A stretch of 64,000 nucleotides of DNA from Leuctra nigra (taxonomy: Eukaryota > Arthropoda > Insecta > Plecoptera > Leuctridae), in contig OW203763.1 in NCBI GenBank assembly GCA_934045905.1, positions 49,514,121-49,578,120 of the forward strand. The letters run 5' to 3'. Position 1 is the stretch's first letter, and each line of letters starts with the position of its first letter. The position numbers and the translations under genes are program-made. This document shows, in pieces, positions 57,584 to 64,000 of the stretch. A model generated the notes under the pieces. It was not told where the DNA came from, ran no database searches, and worked only from the letters and a program-made list of their open reading frames with translations.

Positions 57584-58790
57584 CAATGAGAGGAAAATAA
57601 CATTTTCGCAAATATTATATCAATTTTAATTTTTTCACAAACCTATATTATTTTACAATTTTAGATGAAGCTCTTAAGGGGGTGGGGGGGGGGTCCCCTA
57701 GTCCGGCCCCTCGAATGACTGTAAATGCGTTTATAGTTCCAATAAACAGTTGGCTTATCAATCTTATCATTAAATCTATTTCATTGTTAGTGCGTCTTGG
57801 TATCTATGAACTCTCCAGCCTCTTGACTGGACCGCCGGGGGTCTCCCGAATGACCCAGTGTCGTGCCATGAATGTTGTTGTGTCCACCATATGTTCGCTA
57901 TAGCTGGGAAGGTGAGAGAGTCTAGCTTGCTACTAGGCAGGTTCAAAATAAACATCTATTTCTAGGCTGTGTCGCCTTGGCTTGTTAGCTACACGTTCGA
58001 TGAGAAAAGCTGGGTTATAGTTCTACATTTGTTTATTTTCACTCGAGAACACTTTCTTTTTTAGATGCTAATTAAAAGACAATAGTCCTCACATTTAAGC
58101 GGAGTACGTAAAGAGATATGAGGGATGGATCATGCGTTCTTGATGCTCTGGAGAACTCTTTCATGAGCAAGCAGGCACGGTCATCGCGGAACTTGAACAA
58201 ATTACGTTTAAATTCCAATATAAAATTAAAATAATCTAAATTGAATGTAATTCAATGTCAATTCTGGGACTGTTTTGCGTGAAGTTTGTAAAATATTATA
58301 AAATGTTGGACTTGATGATATTGATAATGAACATTTTAACCACGAAGAGATTTTGCTTCTACTAATCAACTGTTTTATTTTAAATGAAAGATTTAAGGTG
58401 ATACTATAGCACTCGGCCCTTTTAGCAAATTGAGAGCGGAAAATGATTTCATAAGTGGGTGTAACTTTGGTGGGATGTTCACATGATCAGTCTGATTGTA
58501 TATTAGTAGTACTTTTTCATTTTTGCTTTGTGCATGGCTAATTAGGCGCCGGTTATTCAACAAAATCGCGCAAAACTATGAAATTTCCGATACGATTGGA
58601 GACCATACCCGTGAACCAATTTATCTCAAATTTTAATCATGATTAGATAAAAGTCAAACTTAGGGTTTTCACTTGGCACATTTTTCATTTTAACCCAGCG
58701 CACCCAGCGAGACAAGAAAATAGACAATTTCCCACCAAAAATCAACTAATTATTATTAATTAACAAAGCAAAAATTTTAAAGTGATAACC
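57584..58790. other. No gene recognised
   Basis: A G-rich patch (57680-57700) precedes unique sequence. The 73-aa frame at 57682-57903 lacks a domain. AT-rich thereafter. Confidence 0.4.
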
Positions 58791-58791
58791 C

Positions 58792-59178
58792 TTTTTTTTG
58801 TTATGGCGTTACAGGACTGGTAGTCCTACTGCCGCCTCAACAACTCTACTCCATTGACGATGCGCCATTATATAGGAGGTGAAGTTGGTTGAGGATTCGT
58901 AACTTAGGGATGTTAAGCGATTGAGTAGTTAGCTCCCTGCGCTATGCTCATTTTTTAACGTCCCATCCCAAGGACGGTGTAACGCCCGTCGAGAGACTGA
59001 TAACAGGTGGAGGGGTGTCGTTACACTAACCCCCAACCACCCCAGTCTCTCTGGCCCAACGGCAGCAACTGGCGGGCCAGAGTTGAATGGTCACCCATCC
59101 AACCGCTGACCGCGCTCAATGTTGCTTAACCTCGGTGATCTGACGAGAACCGAGGTATCCATTACACCAGCCGTTGGC
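58792..59178 (-). mobile_element. 5S rRNA-derived SINE
   Basis: The minus-strand head (59178 down to about 59085) matches 5S rRNA: start GCCAACGGC, then CGGTTCTCGTCAGATCACCG, GAGGTTAAGCAACATTGAGC, GCGCGGTCAG and GGATGGGTGACC. These cover the internal control region (box A, intermediate element, box C) of a type 1 pol III promoter. The 5S 3' third is replaced by a hairpin (CTCTGGCCC/GGGCCAGAG, 59049-59082) and a ~290-bp unrelated body ending in CGCCATAAC plus A8. TAACCC and TAAACCC beside the ends may be remnants of a target duplication. It is not a functional 5S gene. Confidence 0.88.
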
Positions 59179-59179
59179 T

Positions 59180-59559
59180 AAACCCTTACTACCCTTACTA
59201 ACCCTTACTTTTCTTTTATCTAATCACGATAAATATTTCAAATCATTTCGTCAACCCATTTTGTCTCCAATCGTAGTATCCAAAAAAGTGCCTGCAACAT
59301 GTGGCAAAATCGCTTGCGCTTGATGCTATACGCTATAACACTGGACTATCGACAGAATCTTACACAGCAATTCACAAAAATATGGTCTTTATGAACAATT
59401 TCAGGTTGATCTGAGAAAGGTGTGACATGCCGCACCAACAACTAGAACCACCCCCCACCCTCCCCCAAAGAATCCTGAGCCAAAAGAGTCGAAGAAAAAC
59501 AATCTTCGCTTCATATGGCTATATAAATGTCGTATTAATATGCATTTTCACATTAATTG
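59180..59559. other. No gene seen
   Basis: Unique sequence with CCCTTACTA iterations at 59183-59210. No gene. Confidence 0.4.
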
Positions 59560-59705
59560 AGCGAGCGAAGCGAGCGTCTCCTTTTGGCTCTTTTGGCACG
59601 GACCTCTGTTTTTTTTTTTTTTTTTTTTTTTTTTTTCTGTTACTGACGATATACAGGTCAGAGTTTTTCTTCGATCGAGCTGAAATTTTGCACACAAGTA
59701 CGTAA
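59560..59705 (+). repeat. GAGCGAGC-type dispersed repeat
   Basis: TTGAGCGAGCGAAGCGAGCG then TCTCCTTTTGGCTC, a T-run of 26, and GAGCTGAAATTTTGCACACA. Same order as 40505-40680 in reverse. Confidence 0.7.
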
Positions 59706-60374
59706 CATTTCTGATTGTTGCAGACCCTAATATTTTTTAAATCCCCTGATTGGTTCAAATTTAAAAAAAATTATCTTTCGATTGGTTGGTTTGATCAATT
59801 TGAAATTTAGCAAAGTCATTGCAACCAACATTGTACCCAATCATAATAAATTTCAGCCAAATCCTCCCATTGGTTCAAATTTGAAACCATTTTTCCTGTG
59901 ATTTTTGAAATTTAAACTAGAACCGATTGACCGACCAACTAAAAACTTTGCATGGTCATTGGTACCAACATTTAAGGTATTTTTGCCAATTTTCAGTCAA
60001 ATCTGTCGTTATTTTCAAAAGTTTTTGTAATTTTAGGGACATTTTGCGTGTTGGCTGTCAAATTCACGGCGACTTCGAATCTTCAGATCAAGGCAAGGTA
60101 GTTAGAGCAGAAAGTTTAAAAACGAAATGAAACTAATAATGACCGTTCAACAGATTGATCTGATATTGTGTACACACTAATATCATTATGATTTGAGTGG
60201 TCCCAGGTATATTTTTTTAAAGATATCCTGTGATTTTTGAATATAAACAAAAGGAACAGTTCAATCATAAAGGTTGATACTAACATTTTAGGAATATTTA
60301 GAGATTATTATTTAAGTCTGACGAAATTCAAGAATTATTGGCTTTTAATGATATTTTCGATATACATATTTTCG
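59706..60374. other. No gene seen; repeated ~60-bp TTGGTTCAAATTT phrase
   Basis: TTGGTTCAAATTT(A/G)AAA recurs at 59750 and 59870 with similar following text (ATTGG..GGT..., CAACATT), suggesting an old ~120-bp tandem duplication. Confidence 0.45.
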
Positions 60375-60590
60375 GTTCGAGGTGTTCCGCGTATCCGTGC
60401 TCGCTCATCAACGCGTTACTCAGAGCGTTTTCCTAGTAATTTATTGAGCGAGCAAAGCCAGCGACTTCTATTGTCTATTTTAGCACGTCCCTTGGATGCA
60501 ATAATGGAACCGTTTCTCGGAGAGTTGAAATTATGCACATCAAGATTTCCTATAGGCCGTGTGCAGACGGATATTAGCAAAACCCTTTGA
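60375..60590 (+). repeat. Composite dispersed repeat (GAGGTGTT + GAGCGAGC parts)
   Basis: TCGAGGTGTTCCGCGTATCC then GTGCTCGCTCATCAACGCGT, followed by TTATTGAGCGAGCAAAGCCA and GAAATTATGCACATCAAG. The two parts occur separately elsewhere (60978-61047; 59560-59705), so this copy may show their original linkage. The 117-aa frame is not supported. Confidence 0.6.
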
Positions 60591-60806
60591 TTGTTTACAA
60601 TTCTTCAACAAAATCTTCCTAATGGTTAAAAAATCAAAATAGTCTGATGAAGTTGACATGTGAAAGATGACGTATTGGATCTATCAACTATGACATCATA
60701 ATGCACACATTTTTAGACGGTTCCTATATTAGTGGGTCAAATGTTAAAGGAATATTGTCTCATTCATTGAAAACTCAAATTGTTCCGATTACGTTAAAAT
60801 TCTAAA

Positions 60807-60960
60807 GCTGGTTTCACATAAAGCGCGTTTCGCGTTTTGCGTTTCGCGTTTTTCTTACCGACCAATCACAAGTCCAGAAGCCGCTCAAGGGAGACTTGTG
60901 ATTGGTGAACAAAAAAGACGCGAAACGCAAAACGCGAAACGCGCTTTATGTGAAACCGGC
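60807..60960. mobile_element. MITE, 154 bp (GCxGGTTTCACATAAAGCGC ends)
   Basis: Inverted ends GC(T/C)GGTTTCACATAAAGCG continue as CGTTTCGCGTTTTGCG for about 45 bp. The internal segment has its own inverted repeat ACCAATCACAAGT/ACTTGTGATTGGT. Related at its ends to 34091-35333. Confidence 0.88.
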
Positions 60961-60977
60961 TTCAAATGTTTTCTGTT

Positions 60978-61047
60978 GTTCGAGGTGTTGCATGTTGCTC
61001 ATAGCCGTGCTCGCTCATCAACGCGTTATACTGAGCGCATTCCTAGA
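60978..61047 (+). repeat. CGCTCATCAACGCGTTA dispersed repeat
   Basis: TCGAGGTGTTGCATGTTGCT then CGTGCTCGCTCATCAACGCG. Third copy of the family at 39744-39812 and 60378-60440. Confidence 0.65.
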
Positions 61048-61719
61048 GTTAAACGTAATATCACATGCTATCAGCGTTATTAGATTACAAGATCTTAAAT
61101 CCAAAAGTGATTTCTTTAATGGCATATGTAACTATCTTGCGCTGATCTAGCTGTTAGCGCCACAAAAATCATAGCAATTATTCATAAATGTCTTGATTAG
61201 CTCTTGTTATAATATTTAATTTGGTTGAATGGTTGAATGTATCATAAATGTCAGCGAAGAAGATTTAAATAGCGTGCGATCGCTTCGGACAGAGAAATAA
61301 AAATAAGTTATATCAACGCCCACATTATTAAATAGCTGGAAGCAGATGTATGAAGTAAATCCGAATAGCCGTCTTATAAAAAGGATTTTTTGTGTGACAG
61401 AAAATAGAAATCCACTGCTCAAGCGGCTCAGAGACGCGAAATACCTTCATCTCGGTTGCGTCCTGACAGAAAACTGTTTTTAAGATTCGTGATTAATAAA
61501 ATCAACTTAGCTCAGATAACATCTAATTCTTGATAATGCTCTCTAAGGTGTTTTGTGTAGTTCTGTGTGTATTTGTTGTGTCGTCCCTGAGGATGTCTGA
61601 AATCATCACTAATTAGTTATTAAATGTATAAAGAATACAATTGTATAATAGATTTTAAAGTTTCAGGATGATAGTAATTATTTTAATTTTCTTTGTGATA
61701 TTTCATCCTGTACTATTTT
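61048..61719. other. No gene seen
   Basis: Unique AT-rich sequence. A 68-aa minus frame at 61216-61422 lacks a domain. Confidence 0.4.
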
Positions 61720-63557
61720 ACTTCGTGTAAAAATACCAGTCAAGTCTCTTCAACTAAAGAAAATAATGAAATCTAAAAATTCTGCACTGAAAAGAAGTGA
61801 TATCAAAAAATGAGCCAAGTCAAAACATATTATTTGAAAATCAAAAAATACTTGTCTCATCGTGTATATAAATAGTTAAGAAGTATAGGCCAGATATGAA
61901 ATATACCTAGATCAAATATACATCTATACAATATAATATACCTGTAATGCCCTAAAAAACGATGCGCCAAGAATTTTTTGATTTTCAAATAAGTTTTACT
62001 TGGCTCATTTTTTGATATCACTTCTTTTCAGTGCAGAATTTTTAGATTTCATTATTTTTTTTAGTTGAAGAGACTTGGCTGGTATTTTTACACGAAGTGT
62101 TTTTTTTTATGGGGATATCACTACTTTTTTTAGTTTATTTTTACAACTTTTGTGTGACACATATCAAATGAACAATAACTTAATACTATTAAAAAAAATC
62201 ACCATTTACAATTTGGTTACACCTAAAGAAACATTGCGAATGGTGCGTATGATATATGCTTTAAATTATATTTCATGAAGAATAGCAAAGGTTTAAAAAC
62301 AATCGGTCAACCTAGTTTTGAGATATGGCAACACTTTGGTATTTCAAAATGGCTGCTGATACACTAATTTATATTTATGTGTCATTATAAGCTTTCTGAA
62401 TATGTTTTCTTTGTATGGTGAGGGAATTAAAATAAATTTTAAATTTTAATGTCGTCATTTCCGGTTTCATAAAGAGAAAAATTCTAGTTTGACTATTGCT
62501 ATTCCAAAGAGTTGGTCTTCCGAATCGTTTGTCGCTAGTTTCGTATCGATCGGTCTAGCCGTATTCGAGTTATGACGTCACTTTTGGTTTTAAAATGGCG
62601 GCTGAAATGTCTTACCCTATGAATTATAAGTTAAACATGATTACTATTATTATAAGCTGTCTCAAATAATATTTATTTTATCAAAATAGAGTTTTAAAAT
62701 GTGTGACGTCATTTCCGGTTTCGGTATGGGAAACTTCAAATATTACAGATGATTATACATAAAGTTGACCGTCTAAATCGTTTAGCGCTGGTTTCGTTCT
62801 AATCTGTTTAGCCGTTTTTGAGATATGATGTCACTTCCGGTTTCAAAATGGCGGCTTCCTGTTGGTTTTATAACAAGTCAAATGAGATATCAAAACTACA
62901 TACGTTACATAAAGATCAGAACAATCGGATCAACCATTGTTGCTGAAATGCTAATCGATGTATTTAAAATCTTTTGACGTCATTTCCGGTCTTATTAATA
63001 GATCTTTTGCTAATTGATGCTAATTAATGTATTTTGCTGATATATCCATATAGTTGTCCGTCTGAATCGTTTGGCGCTAATTTCGTTTTAATCGGTCAAG
63101 CCGTTGACAAGATATAACGTCATTTCCGGTTTCAAAATTGCGGCACAAGAAAAACATGGGTGTAAGGTTAAATCAGACGCCAAAAGCGCACACGTTGTAA
63201 ACATTTTAGATCAATCGGTTCAGCCGTTTAGGCTGTGGGTTGTTTACCGGATTTTAGCTCCAGCCTATTACTGAGATTATTATTATTATGAAAACCGCCC
63301 TAAAACACGATTTTCACGGCCCTCTAGCTCGCAAAGGGCTTAACCTATTTTTCCCAAATTTGGTATATGTTGTAGGGTGGGCCATAGCTCGAAACTTAGA
63401 TATTTCGCAACAATGTGAGATTTCCCAATTTTAAGATCCAGTAGGCCGAAAATGCCACTTTGATGCTTACAGTAAAAGTGGGTTTGCTCCAGCCTTTATA
63501 TGAGAGTGTGCACGCGCCGTACGACTTGGCTGGCGTGGAGCGACCGCTCCACTAGAT
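61720..63557 (-). mobile_element. Hairpin-ended composite element, copy E (subfamily II)
   Basis: Reverse orientation: the inverted-repeat module is at 61720-62116 (left outer end eroded, right end ATGGGGAT). About seven blocks with TGACGTCA(T/C)TTCCGGTTT follow (62455-63130). The leader precedes the hairpin end GACTTGGCTGGCGTGGAGCG plus CGCTCCACTAGAT (63523-63557). An (ATT)n tract at 63275 marks the microsatellite site. Blocks are more diverged than in D, suggesting an older copy. Confidence 0.82.
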
Positions 63558-63622
63558 ATCAATGTGGTGTGTGGACACAGAATTGCATATTCTGACAGTG
63601 TTCTCTTGGCACAACTAAAAAC

Positions 63623-63735
63623 GGTATTTGAACGAAACGGATTGGCTGCTGGTCAGGTTCCTTGACAATTAATTCATCCGATGATGCAGTCTTATCATTT
63701 TTAGACAATCCGTTTCTCTCTAATACCATCTGTAG
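63623..63735. mobile_element. Decayed MITE related to 4457-4665
   Basis: AAAACGGTATTTGAACGAAA then GGATTGGCTGCTGGTCAGGT matches the left half of 4457-4665, and AGACAATCC..TTTCT(C/T)TC(T/A)AATACC matches its right half. Outer ends are missing and the centre is deleted. Confidence 0.7.
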
Positions 63736-63839
63736 TTCGGCAAAATTAATTATTTTGCGATTTTATTTGCTCTATGCCACTGTTATAGCATTGCAATCAG
63801 GATACTTTATAGTTGCCAAACGATGTATCCATACCTTCT

Positions 63840-64000
63840 TTCAAGTGGCTACCCCCCCCCCCCCCCCCCCCCCTACACCCTCACTTGGGTTGTCAGAAAG
63901 AATAAAGCGTTTAGTGTTCTTTTAACAAAAAGAGTTGCAATTTGCACACAAATCACACCCCAAGACATTTCAAAATTGATTTCAATGTTTCAAAAAACCA
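63840..64000 (+). repeat. Dispersed repeat with poly(C), shared with 5815-5950
   Basis: A C-run of about 22 is followed by AATTTGCACACAAATCACAC and TTTCAAAATTGATTTCAA. It shares the last block with 5860-5890. The window ends inside it. Confidence 0.5.

Noticed and set aside
58792..59178. Functional 5S rRNA gene
   Set aside because: The 3' third of 5S is missing and replaced by an unrelated body with an A-tail; substitutions fall in normally conserved positions.

Overview
The window looks like repeat-dominated, AT-rich nuclear DNA from an invertebrate animal. An arthropod, probably an insect, is my best guess, but nothing fixes the taxon. Evidence for a eukaryote: pol III-type SINEs (one tRNA-derived family and one 5S rRNA-derived element), a Gypsy-type LTR retrotransposon, decayed LINE fragments, several MITE families with classic target-site duplications (TA, TAA, possibly TTAA), and long minisatellite or satellite arrays. 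I found no convincing host protein-coding gene, no functional tRNA or rRNA gene and no CRISPR array. Most open frames are accidental readings through tandem repeats.

Layout. 1-3.1 kb: a dispersed repeat, then a presumptive DNA transposon with mirror-image subterminal arrays of RTCAC (left) and GTGAY (right), carrying a SINE and a tRNA-like sequence. 3.4-9.9 kb: small palindromes, a TA-flanked MITE, a near-perfect foldback at 5.0-5.2 kb, a TAA-flanked MITE and an 841-bp mariner-like foldback element. 10.0-18.4 kb: two copies (A, B) of a composite hairpin-ended family, LINE reverse-transcriptase remnants, a 56-bp SINE tail with its own target-site duplication, two MITEs and a 31-bp minisatellite. 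18.7-21.5 kb: a 58/32-bp ACGTG-rich minisatellite with 148-bp higher-order units. 21.5-26.1 kb: mostly unique AT-rich DNA with a tRNA-like sequence, two microsatellites and a LINE 3' end. 26.1-36.3 kb: copies C and D of the hairpin-ended family. D is interrupted by a 3.6-kb rearranged Gypsy element and by a 1.24-kb palindromic transposon. 36.3-41.1 kb: mostly unique sequence with small repeats. 41.1-52.4 kb: about 270 copies of a 41-bp satellite with nested segmental duplications. 52.4-64 kb: diverged duplications, foldbacks, MITEs, a full tRNA-SINE, the 5S-derived SINE, and copy E of the hairpin-ended family.

The most unusual system is the hairpin-ended family (five copies: A, B, C, D, E). 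One end carries a 20-nt hairpin followed by CAGCCAAGTC. The other end carries a long inverted-repeat module in which GCCAAGTC recurs in mirror symmetry. The body is a variable number of roughly 120-bp blocks built around ACCGGAAGTGACGTCAT. No transposase is visible here, so mobility is inferred from copy number, shared boundaries and structure. The only large intact coding frame is the RNase H-integrase ORF (31115-32842) of the Gypsy element, which lacks its reverse-transcriptase palm.
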